DNA from: Sedimentisphaerales bacterium
Lineage (GTDB): Bacteria; Planctomycetota; Phycisphaerae; Sedimentisphaerales; Anaerobacaceae
DNA: 50,284 nucleotides
NCBI GenBank assembly: GCA_016932835.1
Contig: JAFGCD010000087.1
Span: 1 to 50,284, forward strand
Direction: 5' to 3'
Below the pieces are notes generated by a model, which was not told where the DNA came from, did no database searches, and saw only the letters and a list, made by a program, of their open reading frames with translations. Below are positions 1 to 9,309 of the stretch, in pieces; the first letter of the stretch is position 1, and each line of letters starts with the position of its first letter. The position numbers and the translations under genes are program-made.

Positions 1-455
1 CCCGGTTCACCCTGCGGGCCTTGTTCGCCCTGAATGCCTTGAGGCCCTTGGTTACCGTTGAGCGCGTAGAGTGCGTAAGGCGTAACCGTCATTCGCTGGC
101 GCGGACTCAAGCCAACAAAACCTTCAAGGTCATTGCTGTCCGCAGGACGTACTCGTATCTGCAGCCACCGGTCGTTGCCGTCGAATACATCGGGGCCGAA
201 ATTCAGTTCAATAGTGAAGTACCCGTCGATGACATCGAGCGCATTGACATCAATCGTCCCGCCTATCTGATTGGAATCGACAGTGCAAGGGTCGTCGTAC
301 AACTCGAACCTGAAGTCGAATTCCCCGTCCGCCACGCCCCCTGATTTGAGCAGCCGACCCTGGTAAGTGAATCCACTACCGACAGACCCGGCCAAAGCAA
401 CACTCACTGCGCCAATTACGACCGTCGCTAAGATCACACTCCTTAGCTTTTTCAT
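1..455 (-). CDS. collagen-like secreted protein, N-terminal part
   Basis: The gene starts at an ATG at 455 behind a strong AAAGGAGG-type ribosome site and runs off the left edge of the window. Residues 1-23 are a signal peptide (MKKLRSVILATVVIGAVSVA...). A folded domain of about 100 residues follows, opening with GSGFTYQGRLL and containing many Asp/Asn residues. It ends in a run of Gly-X-Y triplets (GNQGPQGIQGEQGPQGEPG) at the truncated end. Such exported proteins with a FTYQGRL-like head followed by collagen-like repeats are common in planctomycetes and related bacteria, where they are taken to be surface or appendage proteins; that role is inference. The rest of the protein, which may carry a C-terminal chaperone or adhesin domain, lies outside the window. 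Confidence 0.8.
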   Translation of the reverse strand, partial: MKKLRSVILATVVIGAVSVALAGSVGSGFTYQGRLLKSGGVADGEFDFRFELYDDPCTVDSNQIGGTIDVNALDVIDGYFTIELNFGPDVFDGNDRWLQIRVRPADSNDLEGFVGLSPRQRMTVTPYALYALNGNQGPQGIQGEQGPQGEP

Positions 456-867
456 CACAAGTCCTCCTTTAACCTGGATTTCTTATTCAGTTTTTACATA
501 CAGCGCCCCCCTGCGCTTCGATGCTCCTTTTGAAGTACTCCTGCACAATTAGAGTCCTATAATATAGAGGCTGTCCCTGATTTGTCAACAACTTTCCGGG
601 AGAAACATGCCCCGCATCAATACTAATTTCCATCCCTGGTTACCCTTTACCGCGCTTCCTTAAATGCCTAAATTGCCTATATTAACAGGGCCGTGGCGAT
701 GTTCTATTCCAGATGGATCAAATAGCCCAAGGGACAGCATCACCTCAATTCCATTATGCGCAAGGCATTACAAAGAATGTGCCCCCTCCACCGGGCCAAT
801 ACTGTCACGGCGAAGCTGAATCCGAACACGCAGGAACGACATACCGCCTTCGCTAGCGCGGAAACAT
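456..867. other. intergenic region, 412 bases
   Basis: This stretch separates two reverse-strand genes. Apart from the promoter at 559-588 and the ribosome site just before 455, I see no open reading frame, RNA gene or clear terminator in it. Confidence 0.6.
559..588 (-). promoter_or_regulatory. sigma70-like promoter of the collagen-like gene
   Basis: On the reverse strand there is a perfect TTGACA (588-583). It is followed after 18 bases by TATTAT (564-559), or after 16 bases by TATATT (566-561). The predicted transcription start near 552 would give a leader of about 95 nt before the ATG at 455. Confidence 0.55.
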
Positions 868-2481
868 CTATTTTTCCATCTCGGCTTTCTCTATTTTGAA
901 TTTACCGAGCGTAGTCGCCAGGTTGAAGAAGTCCGCCGGCTCGCCGCCCCCTACCGCCAGGGCTATGTGTCCGGGTCCATAGCCGCCTCTTCCAGTGCCC
1001 TTGAAGGCGGCGTCGAAGCCGACCCATTTGCCGGTTTTCCTGCCGATAAACGCCTGGACCCAGGCATGGCCGCCGAAGCCCTGCATACCGCGCCAATCGT
1101 CCACATAGGCTATACCCGTGACGATGCGAGCAGGTATCCCGACGGCCCGGCACATCGCGGCGGTCAATACCGCGTGTTCGCTGCAATCGCCCTGCCTGCT
1201 CCTGACGACCTCGACCGCCGAGGCATAGCCGACGGAAAGGTCCTTTTCCTCGATGTAATCGGCCACAAAGCTCTCGATTCTCCTGACGGCCTGTCCGGAG
1301 TCTTTGGTGTCCCCGACGGCCTTGCGGGCAAGCTTTATCAGTTCCTCATCGTCGCTCTGGAGGAATCTATTAGGCTGCATCGCTTCGAGGATAGTTTCGT
1401 CGTCGCCGTTATAGGGGAAAGTGCCGCCGACAGGCATCGAAGCGGGCTTGACAATCAGCCTGATTCCGCCGTCGCCGAGTTTTTCGACGGTCTGGTTGTC
1501 CGTGGTCGGTATCTCGAAATCGGCATCGTCTATCGGGCTGAGGATATACGTTATCGCCGAGGCCTTGTCGGCATTGTCCAGAGGCTGCGGACTTGCAAGG
1601 AACATTTTATTGATTACTTCAAATACGTCGTTGGCGCCAAGTGCGAATTCCTTCGTGCAGGCGATCATTTCGATCTGCATCCCTGCAACGGGCACAAGAC
1701 TCTTCAAGGCCCGAAGCTCGTCATCGACGAAACTGGTGGTGACAATCTCGCCGGCCATCGGCATTGTCATAGTGGTAGCAACTTCGGTAAGATTGACGAT
1801 TCGTCCGAGTAAATTGACGTCTTTCTTTCCTCCGATATGTATCTTCGCGTCCATAGCCTGCATCACGCCGGCGCTGAAGACCTTGGCGGCGTATTCGGCG
1901 CCTTCCTTGAGGCCCTTTTCCTCTGTGAGCAGGCGCAGGCCCTCGGCCATTACAGCGCCCTGGGGCCACATCATGGTCGTTTTCTGCTCCACGCCCATTC
2001 CTCCCTGAGTCATGCGGACAAGGCCGTTCGGCTCGACCACTCCCGTGACCTTCATTTCCATCTGGCCGAGCAACTGGATGGTTTCGAAGCCCAGCGGCTT
2101 GCCGTCGGTGGTCTCGATGCTCGTTTCGGTCATCTTCACGGTGATTGCAACGCCGGCGCGATTCATCGTAATGCTGACATCTTCCGACGTTGTCACTTTG
2201 CCGTCGGCCTCGGTGCGGTTTTGAACGGCATAGCCGACCTTCTTGCCCTCCATGAAGACAGCGAGATACTCGGCCTCTTCGCCGTCCAGGTCAGCGGCCT
2301 GCTCAATCCTGTTGGGTTCGGTCTTGATCTCTTCGGAATCAGGAGCCGGCTTCTGATTGTCGGTTTTGACGCTCTGCGCATCGGGGCCGGGCCGATTTAC
2401 TTCGGGCTTGGACTTCTTACTGCATCCGAAAGCTGTCAGTATCAACGCCAGGAGAATTGTAATAAGAAACTTGACTCTCAT
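868..2481 (-). CDS. lipoprotein with transglutaminase-like domain
   Basis: This is a 537-residue protein. It opens with a lipoprotein-type signal (MRVKFLITILLALILTAFGC) followed by a charged Pro/Glu/Asp linker to about residue 65, so it is probably membrane-anchored and extracytoplasmic. Residues about 65-370 form a long region of unknown fold. The C-terminal part is a transglutaminase-like (papain-fold) domain with a plausible Cys-His-Asp triad: C433 in GDCSEH, H472 in GGHAWV and D490 in VGFDAAF. Bacterial members act as peptidases or cross-linking enzymes on proteins or peptidoglycan; the substrate here is unknown. The gene is divergent from murE, with about 290 bases between them. Confidence 0.8.
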   Translation of the reverse strand: MRVKFLITILLALILTAFGCSKKSKPEVNRPGPDAQSVKTDNQKPAPDSEEIKTEPNRIEQAADLDGEEAEYLAVFMEGKKVGYAVQNRTEADGKVTTSEDVSITMNRAGVAITVKMTETSIETTDGKPLGFETIQLLGQMEMKVTGVVEPNGLVRMTQGGMGVEQKTTMMWPQGAVMAEGLRLLTEEKGLKEGAEYAAKVFSAGVMQAMDAKIHIGGKKDVNLLGRIVNLTEVATTMTMPMAGEIVTTSFVDDELRALKSLVPVAGMQIEMIACTKEFALGANDVFEVINKMFLASPQPLDNADKASAITYILSPIDDADFEIPTTDNQTVEKLGDGGIRLIVKPASMPVGGTFPYNGDDETILEAMQPNRFLQSDDEELIKLARKAVGDTKDSGQAVRRIESFVADYIEEKDLSVGYASAVEVVRSRQGDCSEHAVLTAAMCRAVGIPARIVTGIAYVDDWRGMQGFGGHAWVQAFIGRKTGKWVGFDAAFKGTGRGGYGPGHIALAVGGGEPADFFNLATTLGKFKIEKAEMEK

Positions 2482-2768
2482 AATCAGGCTCCCTTTTTCT
2501 ATGAAAGATTATATACTCGAATTTCCAAACCGCCCGGCGCACTCTGCCGCCATCGCGGAGTCCGTATCCGGCGTGCAACGGGCCTGATTATAAACGCAAG
2601 TCGAGCGATTCGCATTACAATAATCGTTCTCGGCGCCAGATTATGCCAACCGCCTATGCTATGTCTGAAAAATCCGGAGCTTTTTGCAGCATAAGCATAA
2701 AACGCGTGGTTGAATTATACGCCGGCAAGGCTAAAATGGTCTGGAATCGGCTTTTTCTGTGGGTTCTA

Positions 2769-4223
2769 ATGACCTTTGACGAGCTTGTAAACCTGGTAGC
2801 AGTTGAGAAATCACCCCGAATCGCAATCGGAGCAAGAGTCTGTATCGACTCGCGTATCGTCAGGCCGGGAGACATATTCGTGGCTATCGACGGGACGACT
2901 TGCAACGGTCATGACTTCATCGGCCAGGCCGTGGCGAAGGGGGCAAGTTACGTAGTCTGTCAGGCGCCTTCAAAACCAGCGCCGGGCGGCGGCGTCGAGG
3001 TCATCCTTGTCGAGGATTCCGCCCGGGCAGCCGGCCTGCTGGCACAGGCGGCGATGGGCAGCCCGGCAGAGAAGCTGACGAATCTGGCCGTGACGGGCAC
3101 AAACGGCAAGACCACCGTCGCATATCTTGTCCGCTCGGTGATTCGCAAGGCTGGCAAGCGATGCGGGCTTATAGGCACCATCATCTACGATACCTGCTCT
3201 ACCGACACACGCGAGGCGCCCCTGACAACTCCCGATTGCGTATCGATTGCCGAAATGACCGCTGAGATGGTCAAAAACGGCGCCGAATACATGGTCGCCG
3301 AGGCCAGCAGTCATGCCCTTTCACAGAATCGCCTGGCAGGGGTAAACTTCAAGGCCGCCGCGTTCACAAATCTCGCAGGCGACCATCTCGATTACCACAA
3401 GACCGAAGACGACTACCTCGCGGCCAAGGCGCGTCTTTTCACGGGCCTGCGACCCGATGCAACCGCTGTCCTCAACGCCCAATCGCCCCATGCCAGGCTC
3501 ATTGCCGGCCAAACCAATGCCCGGATACTGTGGTACGCAATCGACGCCAAGGCCGACCTTGGCGGACATATCGAATCGATGGATACCAGCGGGACTGCAC
3601 TGACCCTGAAATACGCCGGAAAGAGAATAAAAATCACGATCCCCCTGCTCGGTCTTTACAACGTTAGCAATTGTCTGGCGGCGGCGGGGTTGTGCCTGGC
3701 GTCGGGTTTCGATTTCGATACGGTCGCATCGGGGCTGTCGAACCCGCAGCCGATACCAGGCCGATTGGAAAAAGTCGATTGGCCCGGCGATTTCAGCGTT
3801 CTCATCGATTACGCCCATACCGACGACGCCCTGAAAAATGTTCTGTCCACTCTGAAACCATTGTGCAAGGGCAGGCTGATAGTGGTCTTCGGCTGCGGAG
3901 GCGACCGCGACAGGACGAAACGCCCGCGAATGGCCCGCGTAGCTGAACAGTTGGCCGACCTCGTAGTCGTCACGAGCGACAATCCTCGCACCGAGCCGCC
4001 GGAGAAAATCATCGACGAAATCCTCGCCGGCTTTGAAGGTGAAACAAGGATCGTCGAGGCTGACAGAAGAAAGGCTATATGCCTGGCCATCGATGCCGCA
4101 AAAGCGAACGATATAGTGCTGATCGCAGGCAAAGGTCACGAGACTTATCAGATAATCGGAACACAGAAGTCGCATTTCAGCGACAAGGAAACAGCCTTGG
4201 AGTCCCTGAAGATACGCGAATGA
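2769..4223 (+). CDS. murE: UDP-MurNAc-tripeptide synthetase MurE (DAP-adding)
   Basis: Adds the third stem-peptide residue to UDP-MurNAc-L-Ala-D-Glu in the cytoplasm, using ATP. The Mur-ligase P-loop TGTNGKTT is at residues 109-116. The DNPR motif at 404-407 (DNPRTEPP) is the signature of enzymes that add meso-diaminopimelate rather than lysine. The C-terminal domain ends with the usual KGHETYQ motif. At 484 residues it matches the family (E. coli 495). The frame is open further upstream to 2643, but MTFDELVNLV at 2769 aligns with the family N-terminus; an ATG at 2736 is the alternative. The stop overlaps the murF start as ATGA, so the two are translationally coupled. Confidence 0.95.
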   Translation: MTFDELVNLVAVEKSPRIAIGARVCIDSRIVRPGDIFVAIDGTTCNGHDFIGQAVAKGASYVVCQAPSKPAPGGGVEVILVEDSARAAGLLAQAAMGSPAEKLTNLAVTGTNGKTTVAYLVRSVIRKAGKRCGLIGTIIYDTCSTDTREAPLTTPDCVSIAEMTAEMVKNGAEYMVAEASSHALSQNRLAGVNFKAAAFTNLAGDHLDYHKTEDDYLAAKARLFTGLRPDATAVLNAQSPHARLIAGQTNARILWYAIDAKADLGGHIESMDTSGTALTLKYAGKRIKITIPLLGLYNVSNCLAAAGLCLASGFDFDTVASGLSNPQPIPGRLEKVDWPGDFSVLIDYAHTDDALKNVLSTLKPLCKGRLIVVFGCGGDRDRTKRPRMARVAEQLADLVVVTSDNPRTEPPEKIIDEILAGFEGETRIVEADRRKAICLAIDAAKANDIVLIAGKGHETYQIIGTQKSHFSDKETALESLKIRE

Positions 4224-5599
4224 AAGAGTTTTCGATAACCGCCCTTATTCAAGCAACAGGCGCGAAGGTGGACGCCTCGACGGCAAATTCGGTCTTCACG
4301 GGTATCAGCATCGATTCGCGGACTGTCAAGCCGGGCGACTGTTTTTTCGCCGTCAAGGGCGAAACCTTCGACGGCCATGACTACCTCGCCGAGGCATTTG
4401 CCAAAGGGGCGGCTTGCGCAGTTGTCGCCGAAACGGCGGGCACGAAAGGGCTCGACGACAAAACCCTGCTGAAGGTTGACGATACGATAGAGGCCCTCGG
4501 ACGCTTCGCAAGGGAATATCGCCGGCAGATGGGTTTCAAGGTCATTACGATCACCGGCTCTGCCGGCAAGACCACTACGAGGCAAATGGCCGCGCATGTC
4601 CTTGGCCGGCGATTTTGCGTTCACCAGTCGCCGAAAAGCTTCAACAACAATATCGGCGTTCCGCTGACTCTTCTCTCGGCCGGTACTGAAACCGAAATCG
4701 TCGTCGCCGAACTCGGCAGCAATCATCCGGGCGAGATCGCAAATCTTACGCGAATCGCACTGCCCGATATTGCGGTAGTGACCAATGTTCACCCGGCCCA
4801 TCTGGAAGGGTTCGGCAATCTGGATACGATTGTGGCCGAGAAGCTCTCTATTTCCGAGGGGCTCGGCCCGGGCGGGACGATGATTGTCAATGCCGATTTT
4901 CCCTCGCTGGTCGCCGCCTGCCGTTCTAAGGGCATTGAGTTCGTGACTTTCGGCAAGACCGAAACCGCCGACTACCAAGGCCGGGACATAACCTCGGACG
5001 GCTTGACGAGCCGATTCAGTATCGGCTCAGTAGAAGTCCGGCTTGGGCTGGCCGGGGCGGGCAACGTCGAAAACGCCCTGGCTGCGTGGGCGGCCTGCAG
5101 CCGTCTTGGCGTGAAAGCAGAGGACTTCGCCCAGGCCCTGCGAAGCCTGCCCGGGGTATCGATGCGGGCTGAAATACTGGAGATAGGCACGCTGACGGTT
5201 ATAAACGATTGCTACAATGCCAATCCGGCCTCGATGGCCAATGCGCTCGATATTCTGGCGCGTTTGCAGGCCCGCACAGGTCGTCGCAGCGTATTTATCT
5301 GCGGCGATATGGGCGAATTAGGACCTCGCTCGGAAAGCCTTCATATCGAGCTTGGCGCATCGATTGCCAGGGCAAAAATTCATGTAGTCGTAGCCGCCGG
5401 GCGTCTTGCCGGGATCGCCGCGGCCGGCGCACGGGACAACGCCGAGTACGACTTACAAATTAGATGCTTCGAGGATGGGCCCTCGGCGTGTAATAATTTG
5501 GCCGAAATTGTGAAAGATTACGATATAGTATTAGTTAAAGGCTCTCGCTCGGCCAGGCTGGAAACGGCTGTGGACAAGCTCAAAGAGCTTTTTGCATGA
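4220..5599 (+). CDS. murF: UDP-MurNAc-tripeptide:D-Ala-D-Ala ligase MurF
   Basis: Completes the pentapeptide precursor by adding D-Ala-D-Ala to UDP-MurNAc-tripeptide. There is a Mur-ligase N-terminal substrate domain (residues 1-85, IDSRTVKPGDCFFAVKG), the ATP P-loop TGSAGKTT at 112-119, the central FNNNIGVPLTLL segment with ELGSNHPGEI, and a C-terminal domain with NDCYNANPASM. Length is 459 residues, normal for MurF. The start is fixed by the ATGA overlap with murE. The sequence is related to MurE by old duplication (both have a CFFAVKGETFDGHDY-like stretch), but the DAP motif is missing here. Confidence 0.95.
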   Translation: MKEFSITALIQATGAKVDASTANSVFTGISIDSRTVKPGDCFFAVKGETFDGHDYLAEAFAKGAACAVVAETAGTKGLDDKTLLKVDDTIEALGRFAREYRRQMGFKVITITGSAGKTTTRQMAAHVLGRRFCVHQSPKSFNNNIGVPLTLLSAGTETEIVVAELGSNHPGEIANLTRIALPDIAVVTNVHPAHLEGFGNLDTIVAEKLSISEGLGPGGTMIVNADFPSLVAACRSKGIEFVTFGKTETADYQGRDITSDGLTSRFSIGSVEVRLGLAGAGNVENALAAWAACSRLGVKAEDFAQALRSLPGVSMRAEILEIGTLTVINDCYNANPASMANALDILARLQARTGRRSVFICGDMGELGPRSESLHIELGASIARAKIHVVVAAGRLAGIAAAGARDNAEYDLQIRCFEDGPSACNNLAEIVKDYDIVLVKGSRSARLETAVDKLKELFA

Positions 5600-5648
5600 A
5601 AAGTCTCTCATGCCCGGCGGCGCAAGCCGAGGGTTACGGGAAGCATAT

Positions 5649-6803
5649 ATGATATATCATCTGCTATGGTACCTGCGTGCCGGGGAAAGATTCGGCTTTT
5701 ATGCCTACCAGAACGTGGTGTTCCGGTCGGTCTCGGCAACGCTCACGAGCTTCATTATCGCCATTGTGATTGGCCCGAAGGTCATTCGCTGGCTGATGCG
5801 CAAGAAGATCGGCGATCGACCGGAATTTCATCACGCAACGCTCAATGAGTTGACCAAGGAAAAAGCCAATACGCCGACGATGGGCGGGCTGATTATCCTG
5901 GGCTCGGTAATCGCCACTACATTGCTGTGGGCCAAGTTCTACGACCCGGACAAGAACCTTTACAACCCTTTCGTCCATAAGGCCATTTTTCTTGTGGTCT
6001 GGTTCGGAGTGCTTGGTGGCGTTGACGACTGGCTGAAGCTCACCGCAGGGACGCATCACCGCAGCAGAAACGGGCTGAGGGCCTGGGAAAAGCTGATCTT
6101 TCAAATGGGCGGCGCGGTGTTGATAGCATCGTTTTTGTACGCTGATTTTGTGAATATCGACGACGCCAAGCTCCTGTGGCTTCCGTTCTACAAGCACGGC
6201 CTGCCGCTGGCGAATTGGATGTTTATCCTGATAGCTATATTCTACCTGTCCGCAACGAGCAATGCGGTAAACCTGGCCGACGGCATGGATGGACTGGCGG
6301 CGGGATGTCTGGCGATAGTCTCAATGGTGCTGGCGATTCTCTGCTACGTCGCCTCGGAAACTATGGGGCGCACCACGCCGATAACCTGGTCGAGCTACCT
6401 TCTGCTTCCTCACATACCCCAGGCCGGGGAGTTGAGCATTTTCTTCTCGGCGATATTCGGCGCGGTTCTGGGTTTTCTGTGGTTCAACTGCCATCCTGCG
6501 CAGACGTTTATGGGAGATACCGGCTCGCTTCCGTTAGGCGCTGCGATGGGCTATGGGGCACTGGTTACGCGAAACGAGATTCTGCTTCTCATTATAGGCG
6601 GCGTATTTGTCATGGAGCTTTTCAGCGTTGTGCTGCAGGTCGGCTATTTCAAGTACACCGGAGGAAGCAGACTGTTCAAGTGCGCGCCGATTCACCACCA
6701 TTTTCACCTTACCGGCTGGAGCGAGCCGCAGGTAGTAGTTCGTTTCTGGCTCTTGGCGGCGGCCTTTGCGGCCCTGGCCCTGGCTACGCTGAAACTCCGC
6801 TGA
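5649..6803 (+). CDS. mraY: phospho-MurNAc-pentapeptide transferase MraY
   Basis: Integral membrane enzyme that moves phospho-MurNAc-pentapeptide from UDP onto undecaprenyl phosphate to make lipid I. Family motifs are all present: KANTPTMGG near 73-80, the acidic pair in VDDWLK (126-127), NLADGMDGLAAG (208-219), FMGDTGSLPLG, and the histidine motif HHHFHLTGW from residue 349. About ten hydrophobic segments are visible. Length is 384 residues with the start at MIYHLLWYLR, which aligns with the family. The frame stays open upstream to a TTG at 5592 overlapping the murF stop, which looks less likely. The cluster ends here: the next gene is on the other strand. Confidence 0.95.
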   Translation: MIYHLLWYLRAGERFGFYAYQNVVFRSVSATLTSFIIAIVIGPKVIRWLMRKKIGDRPEFHHATLNELTKEKANTPTMGGLIILGSVIATTLLWAKFYDPDKNLYNPFVHKAIFLVVWFGVLGGVDDWLKLTAGTHHRSRNGLRAWEKLIFQMGGAVLIASFLYADFVNIDDAKLLWLPFYKHGLPLANWMFILIAIFYLSATSNAVNLADGMDGLAAGCLAIVSMVLAILCYVASETMGRTTPITWSSYLLLPHIPQAGELSIFFSAIFGAVLGFLWFNCHPAQTFMGDTGSLPLGAAMGYGALVTRNEILLLIIGGVFVMELFSVVLQVGYFKYTGGSRLFKCAPIHHHFHLTGWSEPQVVVRFWLLAAAFAALALATLKLR

Positions 6804-6824
6804 CCATACGACAGTCGAAGATGG

Positions 6825-7115
6825 CTACGAACCATAATGGTCGTGGCTGTGAATGCGGACGTTTTCGCGATGAGACTGCGAGTCGTCCGAATCGGTTCGG
6901 CAGAATCTTCTCTGGGCGAGGAATATCTTAACAGCCGTGATTATACAGCCTATGCCGGCAAGGAAGAAAACGGCGGCAGCGATAAATGCGAACAACTCAG
7001 GCAGCGCCCAGATTATAGTGCCGAAGCCAATCAGCATCAGACCTACGATGAAGGCGCCTGTTGCAAAGGTCCTGGAGGCTTGAGTGACTGCATTTGTGTA
7101 GAAGCGCAAGCTCAT
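6825..7115 (-). CDS. small two-helix membrane protein, unknown
   Basis: A 96-residue protein with two hydrophobic segments (about residues 17-38 and 43-66) and a hydrophilic tail ending in HSHDHYGS. A GGAG ribosome site sits about 8 bases before the ATG, which supports it being real. It lies downstream of the groEL terminator on the same strand, so it is probably transcribed on its own. I do not recognise the family, and the His/Asp-rich tail is too short to claim metal binding. Confidence 0.6.
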   Translation of the reverse strand: MSLRFYTNAVTQASRTFATGAFIVGLMLIGFGTIIWALPELFAFIAAAVFFLAGIGCIITAVKIFLAQRRFCRTDSDDSQSHRENVRIHSHDHYGS

Positions 7116-7138
7116 GGATTACTCCATACATGCTCAAG

Positions 7139-7170
7139 AAAAAAGCGGGTCCCGTTGTGGGACCCGCTTT
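7139..7170 (-). terminator. Rho-independent terminator of groEL
   Basis: A perfect 12-bp inverted repeat (AAAGCGGGTCCC at 7142-7153 and its complement at 7159-7170) has a 5-base loop. On the reverse strand it is followed by a run of six T (7144-7139). It begins 12 bases after the groEL stop codon. Confidence 0.9.
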
Positions 7171-7181
7171 GAACTGATTTC

Positions 7182-8807
7182 TTAGTACATCCCGCCGCCG
7201 GGAGGTCCCGCCGGGGGTGTTTCTTTCTTTTCCGGAATCTCGCTGACTATCGCATCGGTTGTGAGCAGCAGCGAGGCAATCGAGGCGCCGTTCTGTAAAG
7301 CGACTCTCTCGACTTTGGTTGGCACAATCACGCCGAATTCGACCATATCGCCGTATTTTTTCTGGAGGGCGTCATAGCCGAAGTTCTTGGATTTGCTTTC
7401 CATGACCTTCTGCGCGACGATTGAGCCGTCAAGGCCTGCATTTGTTGCGATCTGCTTAATCGGTGCGACCACTGCGCGCCGGATAATATCGACCCCGATC
7501 TTCTCGTCGCCTTTGGCCTTGACCTTATCCAATGCGGGTAGTGCCTTTAGCATCGCAACTCCGCCGCCGGGGAGGATGCCCTCATCCACCGCTGCTCGAC
7601 AGGCGTGAAGTGCGTCTTCGACACGAGCCTTTTTCTCTTTCATCTCGGCTTCGGTCGCAGCGCCGACGTTAATCTGGGCGACGCCGCCGGAAAGTTTTGC
7701 GAGTCTTTCCTGGAGTTTCTCGATATCGTAGTCGCTGGTCGAAATCTCGATTTCATTTTTGATCTGTTCGATTCTTCCCTTGATGGCCTGCGTGGAGCCG
7801 CCGCCTTCGATGATTGTGGTCGAGTCCTTGTCGATGGTGACTCTCTTGGCTCGACCGAGCTGTCGCAACTCGATATTCTCCAACTTGAGCCCAAGGTCCT
7901 CGAAGATGGCCTCTCCGCCGGTGAGGGTGGCGATATCGCTGAGCAGGGCCTTGCGTCTGTCGCCGAAGCCGGGCGCCTTGACGGCAGCCACCTGGAGTAC
8001 GCCGCGGAGCTTGTTGACCACGAGCGTCGCCAGGGCCTCTCCCTCGATATCCTCGGCGATGAGCAGCAGGGGTTTGCCCTGTTTGGCTACCTTTTCGAGC
8101 AGCGGGACAAGCGACTGAACGGTGCTGATTTTCTTTTCGTGGACCAGGATGTAGGGTTTTTCGAGTACCGCGGTCATGTTTTCGAGGTTGTTTACGAAGT
8201 GCGGGCTCAAGTACCCCTTGTCGAACTGCATTCCTTCGACGAGTTCGACGATTGTCTCGATTTGCTGGCCTTCATCGACGGTGATAACGCCGTCTTTGCC
8301 GACCTTCTCCATCGCCTCTGCGAGCTTCTTGCCGATCTCTGCGTCCTGATTCGCCGAACACGTCGCAACCTGCTCGACCTGCTTTGTGGACTTGATGGGC
8401 GTAGCCATCTCGAACAGCTCATCGACCAATGCTTCCACTGCCATTTCTATGCCTCGTTTGACCTGCATCGGATTGGCGCCGGCGGTTATGTTCTTGAGGC
8501 CCTCGTCGAAGATGCTCTCTGCCATAATGGTTGCGGTGGTCGTCCCGTCGCCGGCGACTGTCGATGTCTTTGAGGCGACCTCCTTGACCATCTGAGCGCC
8601 CATGTTCTCGTAGGAGTCATCCAGTTCGATTTCCTTGGCGACCGTAACGCCGTCTTTTGTGACGACCGGCGAGCCGAACGATTTCTCCAGAACCACGTTT
8701 CTGCCGCACGGGCCCAGCGTGATCTTCACGGCCTTTGCGAGCTTCTTGACTCCGGCTCGAACAGCCGTGCGAGCATCGGTACCAAATGCTATTTTTTTAG
8801 CTGCCAT
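7182..8807 (-). CDS. groEL: chaperonin GroEL (Hsp60)
   Basis: ATP-dependent folding chamber, working as a double heptamer capped by GroES in the cytoplasm. The 541-residue sequence starts [13 protein letters not shown] and contains the family ATP site ([18 protein letters not shown], then GDGTTTATI). The C-terminus is a short Gly/Pro/Met tail (PPGGGMY) like the GGM tail of other GroELs. An AAGGAG ribosome site precedes the start. It lies 98 bases after groES on the same strand and is followed by a strong terminator, so groES-groEL is a closed two-gene unit. Confidence 0.97.
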   Translation of the reverse strand: MAAKKIAFGTDARTAVRAGVKKLAKAVKITLGPCGRNVVLEKSFGSPVVTKDGVTVAKEIELDDSYENMGAQMVKEVASKTSTVAGDGTTTATIMAESIFDEGLKNITAGANPMQVKRGIEMAVEALVDELFEMATPIKSTKQVEQVATCSANQDAEIGKKLAEAMEKVGKDGVITVDEGQQIETIVELVEGMQFDKGYLSPHFVNNLENMTAVLEKPYILVHEKKISTVQSLVPLLEKVAKQGKPLLLIAEDIEGEALATLVVNKLRGVLQVAAVKAPGFGDRRKALLSDIATLTGGEAIFEDLGLKLENIELRQLGRAKRVTIDKDSTTIIEGGGSTQAIKGRIEQIKNEIEISTSDYDIEKLQERLAKLSGGVAQINVGAATEAEMKEKKARVEDALHACRAAVDEGILPGGGVAMLKALPALDKVKAKGDEKIGVDIIRRAVVAPIKQIATNAGLDGSIVAQKVMESKSKNFGYDALQKKYGDMVEFGVIVPTKVERVALQNGASIASLLLTTDAIVSEIPEKKETPPAGPPGGGMY

Positions 8808-8905
8808 ATCTACACTTCTCCTTGCTATTGATTTTCATTTTCTCCGTTAGATTTCACAGGCCGTTCAAAAAACGAAGAGTAAATGCCCATGAATCGTAAA
8901 CTTCA

Positions 8906-9196
8906 TCACTTCTCGATTACCGCCATGATATCCGACTCGCTCATAATGAGATACTCTTTGCCGTCTATCTTGACATCCGTTCCTGCGTAGCTTGTGAAAA
9001 GGACCATATCGCCCTTCTTCACCTGGAGTTTCCTTACGGTTCCGTCATCCAGAATCTTACCTTCGCCTACGCTGACGATTTTACCTCTTTGGGGCTTCTC
9101 TTTGGCGCTGTCCGGCAGAACAATTCCCCCTGCTGTGGTGGTTTCCGCATCGAGGCGCTGAACAAGAACCTTATCCGCCAATGGTCTGATTTTCAT
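8906..9196 (-). CDS. groES: co-chaperonin GroES (Hsp10)
   Basis: The 96-residue lid of the GroEL chamber. It begins [18 protein letters not shown], carries the mobile loop [19 protein letters not shown] around residues 18-36, and has the conserved [10 protein letters not shown] and [10 protein letters not shown] stretches. The ribosome site is a double AAGGAG/AAGGA. No CIRCE element (TTAGCACTC-N9-GAGTGCTAA) is visible in the 113 bases before the gene, so HrcA control of the standard kind is not supported here. Confidence 0.96.
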   Translation of the reverse strand: MKIRPLADKVLVQRLDAETTTAGGIVLPDSAKEKPQRGKIVSVGEGKILDDGTVRKLQVKKGDMVLFTSYAGTDVKIDGKEYLIMSESDIMAVIEK

Positions 9197-9309
9197 TTCG
9201 TCCTTACTCCTTTCGAAAAAGATTACTATTCTCTATTTTCTGTTTTTAATCCTTCCATAAACACAAACGACGCATCGAAGCACCGCCCTTGCCCGCGCCG
9301 TTCTATTCG

